A DNA stretch of 64,000 nt from Methylopila jiangsuensis (GCF_027922305.1 NZ_BSFK01000016.1:678565-742564); one strand, 5' to 3'. Positions 9,519 to 20,201 are shown, counted from the first letter of the stretch. Translations and numbers: made by a program. The notes: generated from the sequence alone by a model not told the origin.

Positions 9519-10324
9519 AGCTCTACGCCGTCTCCGACCTGCACCTGTCCTCCGCCGCCAACCGTCTGGCGCTCGCGCGTTTCGACGCGCGCCCCGACGA
9601 CTGGCTGATCCTCGCCGGCGACGTGGGCGAGACCGAGGACCACCTGAACCTCGCCTTCGACGCGCTGCAGCCGCGTTACGCGCAGCTGGTCTGGACGCCG
9701 GGCAACCATGAACTCTGGCGGCTGCCGCGCTCCGCTCCCGGCGGCGTGGAGCGCTACGAGCGCATGGCGGCGCTGTGCCGGGCGCGAGGCGTGCTGACGC
9801 CGGAGGATCCCTATCCGGTCGTGGCCTTCGGGGGCCGGGCCGTGCGGATCGCGCCGCTGTTTACCCTGTTCGACTACAGCTTCCGGCCGTCGGACGTGGC
9901 GATCGAGGACGTGGTGCTCTGGGCGCGGGAGGAGGGCATAGGCAGCGTGGACGAACTGCGGCTCGACCCCGCGCCCTACGCCGACCGCGCCGCCTGGTGC
10001 CGGGCGCGCTGCGCGGAGACCGAGCGCCGGCTGGAGGCGGCCTGCGCCGACGGCCTGCCCACCGTGCTCGTCAACCACTGGCCGCTGCGCGCCCGCGACG
10101 TGCGCCTGCCCCGCATCCCGCGCTTTTCGCCCTGGTGCGGCACCACGCGGACGCAGCGCTGGCCGTCGCGCTACAACGCCTGCGCCGTGGTTTACGGCCA
10201 CATCCACATGCGGGGCGTGAAGCGCGACGCCGGCGTCGCCTATCACGAGGTCTCGCTCGGCTATCCCCGCGACTGGGAGGGCCGGGTGGAGGCGAAGGAT
10301 TGCGTGCGGGCGATCTTGGGCTGA
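9515..10324 (+). CDS. Calcineurin-like metallophosphoesterase
   Basis: Protein of 269 residues with the full metallophosphoesterase motif set: SDLHLS (I), LAGDVGE (II), TPGNHELW (III), VNHWPLR (IV) and YGHIHMRG (V), which together bind two metal ions. The substrate could be a phosphodiester, protein or nucleotide and is not evident. GTG at 9515 overlaps the stop of the helicase gene, so the two are probably co-transcribed. The 3' end directly abuts the broken accessory gene that follows, marking the edge of the accessory patch. Confidence 0.88.
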   Translation: MKLYAVSDLHLSSAANRLALARFDARPDDWLILAGDVGETEDHLNLAFDALQPRYAQLVWTPGNHELWRLPRSAPGGVERYERMAALCRARGVLTPEDPYPVVAFGGRAVRIAPLFTLFDYSFRPSDVAIEDVVLWAREEGIGSVDELRLDPAPYADRAAWCRARCAETERRLEAACADGLPTVLVNHWPLRARDVRLPRIPRFSPWCGTTRTQRWPSRYNACAVVYGHIHMRGVKRDAGVAYHEVSLGYPRDWEGRVEAKDCVRAILG

Positions 10325-10329
10325 GGCGC

Positions 10330-11761
10330 GCCCAATCGCCGAACATCCGCGCCGCGACCGACAAGACCCACATCACACAGCTACTTGGGCGCATGGTGCG
10401 AACGCCGCTCGCGCGCCGCATGTCGGGCAATGACCGCCTGAACGCCGTGGACTGCCTCCTGCCGCACTTCAACAAGCAATCCGTCACCGCAGTCGTCACC
10501 GAGTTGATGACCGGTGGCGAAAGTGGAGAGGAGTTACCGGGCCGTCGTGTCCTCATCAACCCCCGCGAGATGAAGCCGAATCCGGCGATTCCTGAGGATG
10601 TTTGGGAAAAGCTCCTGTTCTTACCGTCGCAAACCCTGACGAGGAAGCAAGCCCGCCCAGTCAAGCGCCTCACCGCGCTGGCGCATGAACTGGCAATGGA
10701 CGCGCTTCTGCCTGATGCCGGCAAGAAGGCCCATGCCGAGATGCACAAGGTGCTGGACGATGTGCAAGCGCGATACGCCGCAGAGATCAAGAACGCGCGC
10801 CAGTCGGTCCTGACCGTCGAAGGCAAGGCCGTTCTGACGGACGTGCAGACACAGGCGATGACCTTCGATGATTTCGTAGAAGCTGCCGACTACGCCGTGA
10901 TCGAAGACGCATACAGGCGCGCCGGTCGGACGATCAGTCCCGACTTGGCGACAACCTATGCCGAGCATTTGGCATCGCAGATAGACGACGCAGATGACGA
11001 GGAAGAAGCGCTCATCGAAGCCCATACCACCATCGCCGCAATCGGCCTTGTGCTGGGTGTCAAAAGCGACCTTAAGGCCGCCGCCGAGAGACTAGCGAAG
11101 GATTGGCTGGGCAAATACCACGACGACATCAAGGCTCATCACCGATGAGCGGCAGGAAGTCTATCGGCAGATCAGCAAAATGAGCGCCGATCCGCTCCCG
11201 GTCGATATTGCGCGTCCGCATATGTGGCTTCAACCGACGACCGCGAGAGAGCCGAACGGTAAGGAATACGATCTGCCCCGATACGAACGTCATTTGCTAT
11301 GTGACGGGGATGGCATATTTCCGAACAGCGCCGGTTTGACATGGGAACCCGCCGTGCTCAATGCCGAGCTTCAACGGGAAGGAAGCATCGGCTGGTACCG
11401 GAACCCTGACCGTGCAAGCCAAGACTCGCTGGGGGTGATCTACGAGGAAGCTGGCGAGAATAGGCTTCTACGCTCGGATTTCATCTTCTTTTCCCGGCTG
11501 GATGATGGCAGCGTTGCGGCCGATTTGGTCGATCCGCACGGGGACTACTTGGCCGACGCCATGCCCAAGCTGAAAGGGCTGGCTGAGTATGCTGCGGGCA
11601 ATCTGGAAACCTATCGGCGTATAGAGGCCGTTTCCAAGACCAAGAGCGGAGCCTACCGAATGCTGGACATGACGAAAGAAGACGTGAGAGCAGCGGTGAT
11701 GGCAGCTACGAGCGCGGAAGGCCTTTACGCCAGTCCAATAGCCATTGACTACGCGGCGTGA
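10330..11761 (+). pseudogene. Remnant of type III restriction / DEAD-box helicase protein (5'-truncated, frameshifted)
   Basis: Two adjacent frames read as one protein once a single base is corrected near 11138. The first part (about 10350-11148) contains THITQLLGRMVRTPLARR, the helicase motif VI region of this family, then KKAHAEMHKVLDDVQARYA. It stops at TGA 11146-11148. The next frame continues without a gap as ITDERQEVYRQISKMS, then LPRYERHLLCDGDG, SIGWYRNPDRASQDS, RSDFIFFSRLDDGSVAADLVD and a normal C-terminus at 11761. The Walker A, DEAD box and N-terminal nuclease or helicase half are missing, and the sequence begins just after the phosphoesterase stop. GC content is lower than the flanks. 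A gene-finder would call two proteins (10393-11148 and 11180-11761). The family name is recalled from homologues, not searched. Confidence 0.7.
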
Positions 11762-11830
11762 ACGACGGCTGACGGTGGCGTTTGAAGAGTAGGGGCAGGC
11801 CTGGGTGGCCGCTTTGGGGGACAGAGATAC

Positions 11831-13030
11831 GTGCCGATCCGCAGACGGGGAAATGGTCTCGAAAAATGGGAAATCGCGCTTATCAAGGCGATGGTTGCGC
11901 GAGGGGATTGGCCGAACGACCAAGACATTCTTGCGTACTTCACACGTCCAACGCGCTCGGTGAACCACCGCGCCATCGCTGAAATCAGAAAGAACGAGAA
12001 ACACACAGCAGTCAAAGCGGCGACCAATGAGGCTTTGGGCGAATTCTTGGCGACATGGCCTGACGTGGACCCGCAGACGGGCCTGAGCATTCGAGGAGAC
12101 GAGCTTCTCATTAAGGCGCGAGAGGCAATGATTGCCGCCGTTCACATCTTCAACGGAGCTGGCCTAACCTTTCGCTCTGAACTGTTCATCGTGAGCAGTA
12201 TCATCGCCTGGACCTACCTTTTGCACGCATGGTTTCGGCGCGAAGGTATCGACTACCGCTACAAGGAGGCGGACGGTGCCATTAAGAAGACAAAGCAGGG
12301 CGAAGATTGTTATTGGGAACTGGGGGGATGCCTCAAACATGCGCGATGCCCTGTTCCTGTGGGCGCCATTAAGAACATTGAGTTTCTTTTGGAAATCCGA
12401 CACGAAATTGAACATCGTTCTACCGGCCGGATAGACGACGCGGTCAGCGCGAAACTTCAAGCCTGCTGCATCAATTTCAACGACTCGATCAAATCCCTTT
12501 TCGGCACGCAGTACGGTCTGGAGCGGCGCTTGCCCATAGCACTCCAGTTCGTAACCTTCAGCTCAGATCAGCGCGCGGTGCTCAAGAAGGCAAGTTCGCT
12601 TCCAGCCCACATCGAAGCGATGATGAACGACTTTCATCACGGACTTACCGAAGAGGAACAAGCTGACCCGCGTTTTGCCTACCGCGTGGCCTTTGTCCCG
12701 AAGGTCGGTAACCGCGCGTCAAACGCCGATCTCGCCATTGAGTTTATTAAGGCGGATTCGGAGGAAGCAAGAGAAGTTAGTCGGGTACTGCTAAAGGAAG
12801 TCAACAAAAAGCGATACACCGCGGCGCAAGTGGTCAAAACGATGCAGGCCGAAGGCTATTCAACTTTCAAGCAGCACAATCATACCGAACTATGGAGGAG
12901 CCTTGATGCCAAAGAACCGGCGAAGGGCTTCGGTTGTGCGGGGGACTACAAAGGAACGTTGGTTTGGTTTGACGCCTGGATTGCACGTGTGCGGGCGCAC
13001 TGCCAAGAGCGCGGCGAAAAATACAAATAG
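11831..13030 (+). CDS. DUF3644 domain-containing protein
   Basis: Protein of 399 residues. The central region (LIKAREAMIAAVHIFNGAG, FIVSSIIAWTYLLHAWFRR, GIDYRYKEADG, then EIRHEIEHRSTG) fits the DUF3644 family, uncharacterised proteins that often lie in defence or mobile islands. The EIRHEIEHR helix carries conserved charged residues that could be catalytic, which is inference. The N-terminal ~60 residues (WEIALIKAMVARGDWPNDQDI, RAIAEIRKN) may form a small helix-turn-helix. The start is GTG at 11831 after a strong GGGGGACAG site. Low GC3 and position next to the broken helicase and tRNA-Gly point to horizontal transfer. The frame is intact. Confidence 0.72.
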   Translation: MPIRRRGNGLEKWEIALIKAMVARGDWPNDQDILAYFTRPTRSVNHRAIAEIRKNEKHTAVKAATNEALGEFLATWPDVDPQTGLSIRGDELLIKAREAMIAAVHIFNGAGLTFRSELFIVSSIIAWTYLLHAWFRREGIDYRYKEADGAIKKTKQGEDCYWELGGCLKHARCPVPVGAIKNIEFLLEIRHEIEHRSTGRIDDAVSAKLQACCINFNDSIKSLFGTQYGLERRLPIALQFVTFSSDQRAVLKKASSLPAHIEAMMNDFHHGLTEEEQADPRFAYRVAFVPKVGNRASNADLAIEFIKADSEEAREVSRVLLKEVNKKRYTAAQVVKTMQAEGYSTFKQHNHTELWRSLDAKEPAKGFGCAGDYKGTLVWFDAWIARVRAHCQERGEKYK

Positions 13031-13228
13031 CGCCCGTCCTCCCCACCCACCAACGAATGCCCCCGTTCCCTTCCCGCCGCCCGCTCTCTACAGCGCTATG
13101 TGAGATCGCGAGAGCGGGCCGTGGGAAGCGAACTACCCCCAGCGCTCTATCGCTACCTCTACCTCTATATCGGCAGGGCGACGGAATGAGGAGGGGCGAC
13201 GCATGAACCCGAGAGCCATTTCATCCGC

Positions 13229-13250
13229 GTGGCGACCCGGTGGCGACCCG
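13229..13250 (+). repeat. Tandem 11-base repeat beside the tRNA-Gly
   Basis: GTGGCGACCCG occurs twice in immediate tandem. The 283-base stretch 13031-13313 has no convincing gene, only an ATG-started 27-codon frame at 13203 that covers this repeat. It lies between the DUF3644 gene and the 3' end of tRNA-Gly, where an attachment site or integrase remnant might be expected. A matching copy at the far end of the patch near 10.32 kb was looked for and not found. Confidence 0.4.
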
Positions 13251-13264
13251 GAATTGAAACGACG

Positions 13265-13284
13265 AGGCCGCCTTGCGGCGGCCT
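13265..13284 (-). terminator. Hairpin downstream of tRNA-Gly
   Basis: An 8-bp perfect stem (AGGCCGCC / GGCGGCCT) with loop TTGC lies 30 bases beyond the 3' end of the tRNA in its direction of transcription. Only short T stretches follow on that strand, so termination efficiency is uncertain. Confidence 0.4.
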
Positions 13285-13313
13285 GACGTAACATACCTAT
13301 ATTAAAAGATAAT

Positions 13314-13388
13314 TGGAGCGGGCGAAGGGATTCGAACCCTCGACCCCAACCTTGGCAAGGTTGTGCTCTACCCCTGAGCTACGCCCGC
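13314..13388 (-). tRNA. tRNA-Gly (anticodon GCC)
   Basis: A 75-base cloverleaf read on the minus strand. The acceptor stem GCGGGCG pairs with CGCCCGC. The D arm is GCTCAGGGGTAGAGC, the anticodon arm CAACC-TTGCCAA-GGTTG with anticodon GCC, and the T arm GAGGG-TTCGAAT-CCCTT. The 3' CCA is encoded. All stems are perfectly paired, so the gene should be functional. The accessory patch lies on its 3' side, the usual side for integration at tRNA genes. Confidence 0.97.
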
Positions 13389-13428
13389 TCACTTTTGCGC
13401 CGATCGTTTCCGGCCGGCGACGAGGCGG

Positions 13429-13457
13429 TCTATGCCCCAAGCCGCGGAGGATTGCAA
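13429..13457 (-). promoter_or_regulatory. Candidate promoter of tRNA-Gly
   Basis: On the minus strand TTGCAA (13452-13457) and CATAGA (13429-13434) are separated by 17 bases, a sigma70-like arrangement that would start RNA about 35 bases before the mature tRNA. This comes from pattern only. Confidence 0.35.
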
Positions 13458-13681
13458 CAGGGCCGTCGCACTTTCCCGTCGCCGCCGCCGCGGGCCTGTG
13501 GATGGCGGGGCGGCCAACGCAAGAGCTCCTTGAGGCAGGCCCGGCCGCAGCCGGCGCGGGACGATCGAACGCAAGGCCCTGACGCGCCGTCCGGATAGGG
13601 CACCGGCGCGTCCCGCGACGCCCGAATCCGTCGCGCGCGCCGTGACCGCGGGCGGTTCAACGGACGGCGGCGCGCGCGTCC

Positions 13682-13710
13682 TTGACCGCAGAGGGGTTTT
13701 CGGGTAGCTC
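13682..13710 (+). promoter_or_regulatory. Candidate promoter of rplU-rpmA
   Basis: TTGACC (13682-13687) is followed after 17 bases by TAGCTC. The -35 is good and the -10 poor. It would leave a leader of roughly 110 bases before rplU, enough for the leader-based control known for L21 operons, though no specific leader fold was recognised. Confidence 0.3.
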
Positions 13711-13826
13711 CACGCGCTGGCGCGGCGGGCCTCATCGGCTTGCCGCGCCGCATTGTTTGGGACCAACCCAGACTGCCAAGAAGCCGCGCCGGTTCGTCGA
13801 GCGCGGCAGGAACACGGGACAAAACG

Positions 13827-14147
13827 ATGTTCGCAGTCATCAAGACCGGTGGCAAGCAGCACCGGGTCGCCGAAGGCGACGTGATCACCGTCGGCAAGCT
13901 TTCGGGCGACGCCGGCGCGAAGGTGGAGTTCGGCGAGATTCTCGCCATCGGCGCGGGCGAGGACGTGTCGATCGGCGCGCCCTTCGTCTCGGGCGCCTCG
14001 GTCGCGGCCGAGATCGTCGAGCACGCGCGCGGCGAGAAGGTCATCGCCTTCAAGAAGCGTCGCCGCCAGAACTCCAAGCGCAAGCGCGGCCATCGCCAGG
14101 ACTACACGATCGTGAAGATCGTGGGCCTGTCGGGCGCCAAGAACTGA
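13827..14147 (+). CDS. rplU: 50S ribosomal protein L21 (bL21)
   Basis: Ribosomal large-subunit protein of 106 residues, beginning MFAVIKTGGKQHRVAEGD, the L21 signature. A basic, rRNA-binding middle (AFKKRRRQNSKRKRGHRQDYT) precedes the C-terminus. It binds 23S rRNA together with L20. It is followed 26 bases later by rpmA, the standard operon, which in this order is followed by an acetyltransferase gene and obgE. Confidence 0.97.
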   Translation: MFAVIKTGGKQHRVAEGDVITVGKLSGDAGAKVEFGEILAIGAGEDVSIGAPFVSGASVAAEIVEHARGEKVIAFKKRRRQNSKRKRGHRQDYTIVKIVGLSGAKN

Positions 14148-14173
14148 TCGGCTGAGGCAGAAGGAGAACACCG

Positions 14174-14449
14174 ATGGCTCACAAGAAGGCAGGCGGCTCC
14201 TCCCGCAACGGCCGCGACTCCGAAGGCCGGCGCCTCGGCGTCAAGAAGTTCGGCGGCGAAGCCGTGATTCCGGGCAACATCATCGTGCGTCAGCGCGGCA
14301 CGCGCTGGCATCCGGGCGCGAATGTCGGCATCGGCAAGGACCACACCCTGTTCGCCACCGCGGAAGGCAAGGTGCTGTTCGTGTCGAAAGCCAACGGCCG
14401 CACCTACGTGAACGTCACCACGGCCGCAGCGGCCGAAGCTGCGGAATGA
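14174..14449 (+). CDS. rpmA: 50S ribosomal protein L27 (bL27)
   Basis: Protein of 91 residues starting [20 protein letters not shown], the L27 N-terminus that reaches the peptidyl-transferase centre. The internal motif [20 protein letters not shown] is also typical. It has no cleavable N-terminal extension of the kind seen in Firmicutes. A ribosome-binding site AGAAGGAGAA lies before the ATG. Confidence 0.97.
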   Translation: MAHKKAGGSSRNGRDSEGRRLGVKKFGGEAVIPGNIIVRQRGTRWHPGANVGIGKDHTLFATAEGKVLFVSKANGRTYVNVTTAAAAEAAE

Positions 14450-14520
14450 CGGCGGGCTGACGCGACGCGTCCCGCCGGGCCCTGATCCCCGGCGGACGGA
14501 CTGAGACCGAGAGGTCCGAA

Positions 14521-14556
14521 CGGCGGGGGAGACGGGCGATCCGTTCTCCCCCGCCG
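14521..14556 (+). terminator. Terminator after rplU-rpmA
   Basis: A 12-bp perfect stem (CGGCGGGGGAGA / TCTCCCCCGCCG), extended inside the loop by three further pairs, starts 71 bases after the rpmA stop. Only a short TTT follows, so it may act as a terminator or as an attenuator before the acetyltransferase gene. Confidence 0.55.
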
Positions 14557-14577
14557 CCGTTTCGGAAGGCCGGTCCC

Positions 14578-16877
<2,300 letters not shown>

Positions 16878-16891
16878 CGCCACTGGTTTTC

Positions 16892-16921
16892 GCGCCGCCG
16901 CTTTGTCTTTGCGGCGGGCGC
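16892..16921 (+). terminator. Hairpin after obgE
   Basis: Fifteen bases after the obgE stop, GCGCCGCCGC pairs with GCGGCGGGCGC (7 pairs, one bulged G, 3 pairs) around a T-rich 9-base loop. No T-run follows. It is a candidate terminator. Confidence 0.35.
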
Positions 16922-17078
16922 CGACTCATGCTCCGATCGCGTTGGGCCTGCGCAGCCCGCCGCTCGCTCCCGTCTCGGGAATGGTGAATGCGCCGCCGAT
17001 CATCGGTTCGACCCCTCTGGGCGGCCCGTCAGCAATGCGAGCCCTGACCTTGTCCGCCGCCCGGGAAGGCTTGAGCCC

Positions 17079-17801
17079 GTGCGCAACTTTCTGAACGCCA
17101 AATCCATGGCCAGGGATCTCAGGGAGGCTCTGGCGGAGAAGGGCCACGCGCTGCCCCACGGCGTCTGTCTCGAACTTGTCGCGAAGCAATTCGGGGCCGC
17201 CGACTGGAACACGCTGTCCGCGCTCATCGCGCGGCTGGGCTCTCGCCGGGCGCCTCTGCCGCAGGCTGCGGGGTGGCGTCCGACGACCATGACCGACGCC
17301 ACGAAATTCCAGTTGGGGTTGGACCCGGATACGCCGGGCGTCGCTCTGATCGAGGCTTTGACCGACCCCGCGCTGGGGGAGGAACGGGCCGATCTGTTCG
17401 GGTGTCTGATGCAGAGCGTCTCCGCCGGGGAGTATCGCGGCCGAAAGCTCCGGCTGGCGGCGAGGCTTCAGGCCACGGAAGCGGGGCTTGGCTCGATCTG
17501 GATGCGGGTCGACGACGCCACCGGGGCTGTCCTGCGCTTTGACAACATGATGGAGCGTCCGACCGACGGCGCGATCACCGGGACGAGCGAATGGACGGAT
17601 CGCGTGATCGTCCTCGACGTGCCGGAACGCGCGGAGAGCCTCCACTATGGCTTCTTCTTACGGGGGAGGGGGCAGATTCGCGCCCGCGGGTTTGATCTGA
17701 CGATCGTCGCCTGCGATACGCCTGTCACCGATCTGCCGTCTCCGAGACGCAAGCGGAGCTTGCCCCCGCATCCCGTCAATCTGGGATTCGGCGCTTCCTG
17801 A
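17079..17801 (+). CDS. Protein with glyoxalase-related N-terminal domain
   Basis: Protein of 240 residues. The first ~50 (FLNAKSMARDLREALAEKG, HGVCLELVAKQFGAADWNTL) match the short helical 'glyoxalase-related protein' domain found in many proteobacterial small proteins. The remaining ~180 residues contain a second domain with beta-rich stretches (LRLAARLQATEAGLGSIWMR, DRVIVLDVPERAESLHYGFF) resembling a ligand-binding or AraC-accessory fold, but it was not recognised with confidence. The start is GTG at 17079. No operon partners: 200 bases follow obgE and the next gene is convergent. The function is unknown. Confidence 0.65.
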   Translation: MRNFLNAKSMARDLREALAEKGHALPHGVCLELVAKQFGAADWNTLSALIARLGSRRAPLPQAAGWRPTTMTDATKFQLGLDPDTPGVALIEALTDPALGEERADLFGCLMQSVSAGEYRGRKLRLAARLQATEAGLGSIWMRVDDATGAVLRFDNMMERPTDGAITGTSEWTDRVIVLDVPERAESLHYGFFLRGRGQIRARGFDLTIVACDTPVTDLPSPRRKRSLPPHPVNLGFGAS

Positions 17802-17980
17802 TCGCGCCCGGCAAGTCGGGCGTTCCGCTGGTCCTGCTCCGGAACAGGCTCGCCAACGCCGTCCTCAGGGGCTGCGCCGACCATTGCTCCTGAGGCTTGC
17901 GCTTCTTCCGCCGACGGCAGGCGCGGCGGGACGTCCGCCCCTTCCAGAACAGGGGCGAGGTGAGGCTGGGGCCGCCGCCG

Positions 17981-18523
17981 TCACAGCCCCGGAGGCAGCT
18001 TGGAGCGCATCATCTCCCTGCGATCGAACCTGCGGCCGTCGGCGATGAAGGTGCCGTCGCCGACGGCGTGCAGCATGCGCTTCTCCTTGCGGGCGTCGTC
18101 GTAATAGGCCGCCACGCCCTCGAGCACGACAATGCTGTGTCGTTCGACGATGTCCGTGACGCGGCATTCGATATTCGCCAGACATTCCTTGACGAGAGGC
18201 GCGCCCACATGTCGCCCTGGCAGAGCCGTCAGGCCGAATGTCCGGAACTTGTCCGTGTCTTCGCCGGAGCAGGTTCCAATTCCGACGATGGTGTCGAGCA
18301 TGTCGATGGTCGGGATCGCGATCACGCATTCCCGGGATGACCGCAGGGCGTCGTAGGAATAGTTCCAGGGCCCCGTGGTGATGGCGAATTCCGCCGAGAA
18401 CCCCATGACCATGGTCCAGGTGATGGTCATGACATTGTTCTGTTTCCCGTCGTTGGTGGTCACCAGAACGGCGGGGCCCGGTTCGAGGAGCGTGAACGCC
18501 TTTCCAAGAGCAAGCGGGCGCAT
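17981..18523 (-). CDS. Flavin reductase family protein
   Basis: Protein of 180 residues with the FMN-binding flavin reductase-like fold. VLVTTNDGKQNNVMTITW near the N-terminus is the classic isoalloxazine-contacting strand-loop, followed by SYDALRSSRECVIAIPT. Members bind FMN and reduce flavins or act as flavin-dependent oxidoreductases in the cytoplasm. It lies downstream of ahpD on the same strand, separated by 200 bases and a hairpin, so it is likely transcribed separately. The substrate is unknown. Confidence 0.85.
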   Translation of the reverse strand: MRPLALGKAFTLLEPGPAVLVTTNDGKQNNVMTITWTMVMGFSAEFAITTGPWNYSYDALRSSRECVIAIPTIDMLDTIVGIGTCSGEDTDKFRTFGLTALPGRHVGAPLVKECLANIECRVTDIVERHSIVVLEGVAAYYDDARKEKRMLHAVGDGTFIADGRRFDRREMMRSKLPPGL

Positions 18524-18664
18524 GTGGAGGTCTTTCGGGGCGCGAGGAAACCGGACGCGGCTTCCGATCCTACGCTTATTTTTCCGCCCAGCCCGGGACG
18601 TGCCAGACGCCGCCGCCCCGCGCTCCGGCGAGGGCGGCCTCAGGTTCTGAAAGCACGAGTCGGA

Positions 18665-18695
18665 AGGGCGACATCGCCGCGCCGGATGTCGCCCT
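18665..18695 (-). terminator. Hairpin downstream of ahpD
   Basis: An 11-bp perfect stem (AGGGCGACATC / GATGTCGCCCT) with a 9-base loop lies 29 bases after the ahpD stop in its direction of transcription. It lacks a T-run but is the strongest hairpin in the gap. Confidence 0.45.
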
Positions 18696-18723
18696 GATTT
18701 CCGCGGCGGAGATCAGCCGCAGG

Positions 18724-19275
18724 TCACGCCGCGGCGGCGCTGGCGCCTGTGTCGCTCTCGGCGGCCTCCAGCGCGATCGCGGCCGAGGCGATGATGGCGG
18801 CGAAGCGCACCGCGGTCTGGATGGTCGCGGTCGAGACCTCGCCCTTGCGCAGCACCTCTTCGTGCGAGTCGATGCACAGGCCGCAGCCGTTGATGGCGGA
18901 GACGGCGAGCGACCACAGCTCGAAGTCGATCTTGTCCACGCCCGGATTGCCGATGACGTTCATGCGCAGCTTGGCTGGCATGGTCTGGTATTCCTTGTTC
19001 GCGGCCAGATGCACGAAGCGGTAGTAGACGTTGTTCATGCCCATGATGGCGGCGGCCGACTTGGCGGCGGCGAGCGCCGCCGGCGACAGCTTCGGCGCGG
19101 CCTCGGCGATCAGCGCGTCGCGCACCGCGGCGTTGCGGGAGGCGATGCCGCAGGCGACGAACAGGCCGTATTTCTGCTGGTCCGTCAGGCTCTCGTCCGA
19201 GGCCATGGAGGACAGGTTGAGCCGGACATCCTTGGCGAAATCCGGGATCGCCGACTTCAGCGCATCGATCGACAT
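18724..19275 (-). CDS. ahpD: Alkyl hydroperoxide reductase AhpD (carboxymuconolactone decarboxylase family)
   Basis: Protein of 183 residues, the usual AhpD length. The catalytic disulfide is visible as [12 protein letters not shown] (Cys131, Cys134, His138). AhpD supplies electrons to AhpC, in mycobacteria through lipoamide components. The Ala-rich C-terminal tail is unremarkable. It follows ahpC on the same strand after a 259-base gap that contains a palindrome and a repeat-like hairpin, so it may have its own promoter. The neighbouring oxyR indicates peroxide control. Confidence 0.93.
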   Translation of the reverse strand: MSIDALKSAIPDFAKDVRLNLSSMASDESLTDQQKYGLFVACGIASRNAAVRDALIAEAAPKLSPAALAAAKSAAAIMGMNNVYYRFVHLAANKEYQTMPAKLRMNVIGNPGVDKIDFELWSLAVSAINGCGLCIDSHEEVLRKGEVSTATIQTAVRFAAIIASAAIALEAAESDTGASAAAA

Positions 19276-19452
19276 GAGGGTTCTCTCTCGGAGATGACGG
19301 GCGAACCGTCAGGTCCGCGCGATGGCGCAGGCATGACGGCGCGCTCGAGTGGCGCGCGCTTGGCGCCTGTTTGGAAGTTGCGCGAGTGCGCAATCTAGGC
19401 TCGCGTCATGCCCGCCACAGGCAGTTATCCAAGACTTCGGCGGCATCACAAG

Positions 19453-19466
19453 CTTGAACGTTCAAG
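19453..19466. promoter_or_regulatory. 14-base palindrome between ahpC and ahpD
   Basis: CTTGAACGTTCAAG is a perfect palindrome in the ahpC-ahpD gap, about 180 bases upstream of the ahpD start. It could be a regulator binding site. It is not adjacent to a recognisable promoter, so the role is inferred only from symmetry. Confidence 0.3.
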
Positions 19467-19472
19467 TCGTGG

Positions 19473-19495
19473 ATGCCCGAGACAAGCTCGGGCAT
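19473..19495. repeat. Palindromic intergenic repeat / hairpin after ahpC
   Basis: ATGCCCGAG-ACAAG-CTCGGGCAT is a 9-bp stem flanked by GG and GACGG. This form (GATGCCCGnGnCAAGCnCGGGCATGACG) is recalled as a dispersed palindromic element common in rhizobial genomes. It stands 40 bases after the ahpC stop, so it may also end or stabilise the ahpC transcript. Only one copy was noticed in this window. Confidence 0.5.
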
Positions 19496-19534
19496 GACGG
19501 CGAGCGAGGTTTCAAACAGGCTCTTTAGTGCGGA

Positions 19535-20089
19535 TCAGGCCGCCTTCAGGGTTTCGCCGCCGACCTGGCGGTTGCAGGGGCAGAGCTCGTCGGTCTGCAG
19601 CGCGTCGAGCACGCGCAGCGTGTCCTTGGGCGCGCGGCCGACGTTGAGGTTGGTGGCGTAGACGTGCTGGATCACGTTGTCCGGGTCCACCACGAAGGTG
19701 TAACGGTAGGGCACGCCGTCGCCGGAGCGCACGCCGAGGCCGTCGATCAGCTCGCCCCTGGTGTCGGCGAAGGACCAGATCGGCAGCTTGTCGAGGTCCT
19801 TGTGGTTGCGGCGCCAGGCGAGCTTGACGAACTCGTTGTCGGCCGAGCCGCCGAGCACCACCGCGTCGCGGTCCTCGAACTCGGGCGCCAGCTTGGCGAA
19901 TTCGGCGATCTCGGTCGGGCAGACGAAGGTGAAGTCCTTCGGGTAGAAGAAGATGATCTTCCACTTGCCGGGGAAGCTGTCGCGGGTGACCGGCTCGAAG
20001 GCCGAGACGCCGCCTTCCTCGTGTTCGTTGAAGCCCGGCTTCACGCCGGTGACGGTGAATTCGGGAAGGGTGTCGCCGATGCCGAGCAT
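19535..20089 (-). CDS. ahpC: Peroxiredoxin AhpC
   Basis: 2-Cys peroxiredoxin of 184 residues that reduces hydrogen peroxide and organic peroxides in the cytoplasm. The peroxidatic Cys57 is in DFTFVCPTE. The C-terminal LCPCNRQVGG supplies the resolving Cys (Cys170 or 172). It is the actinobacterial/AhpD-dependent type, matching the neighbouring ahpD. A GGAG site lies before the ATG. It diverges from oxyR across 204 bases that contain two dyads, the arrangement expected for OxyR control. Confidence 0.95.
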   Translation of the reverse strand: MLGIGDTLPEFTVTGVKPGFNEHEEGGVSAFEPVTRDSFPGKWKIIFFYPKDFTFVCPTEIAEFAKLAPEFEDRDAVVLGGSADNEFVKLAWRRNHKDLDKLPIWSFADTRGELIDGLGVRSGDGVPYRYTFVVDPDNVIQHVYATNLNVGRAPKDTLRVLDALQTDELCPCNRQVGGETLKAA

Positions 20090-20182
20090 GGATCCGCTCC
20101 GATGAGCTCAAGGGTGGATGTGACCGGCGCGCGCGGGGACGCGCGGGCGGGACAATATGTCCGCCGCTTTCACCGCGCTCGC

Positions 20183-20201
20183 ATGTGAAACTGTTTCGCA
20201 T
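20183..20201. promoter_or_regulatory. 19-base imperfect palindrome in ahpC-oxyR intergenic region
   Basis: ATGTGAAACTGTTTCGCAT reads ATG-n-GAAAC-n-GTTTC-n-CAT, with eight of nine paired positions symmetrical. It is centred about 103 bases before ahpC and 102 bases before oxyR. It is probably an operator, but its form differs from the T-N11-A site nearer to oxyR, so a second regulator is possible. Confidence 0.4.

Larger units (their letters stand above)
13389..13826. other. 438-base intergenic region between tRNA-Gly and rplU
   Basis: No gene is recognisable here. The open frames on both strands are GC-rich shadows without ribosome-binding sites or family features. The region should hold the divergent promoters of tRNA-Gly and rplU; candidates are listed separately. 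Confidence 0.6.

Noticed and set aside
10320-10350. Partial copy of the tRNA-Gly 3' end as the distal attachment site of the island
   Set aside because: No stretch resembling the tRNA 3' end was found near the truncated helicase start, so no direct repeat can be claimed.
12903-13103. 66-codon plus-strand frame overlapping the end of the DUF3644 gene
   Set aside because: It overlaps the well-supported DUF3644 frame, is Pro-rich at its end and has no ribosome-binding site.
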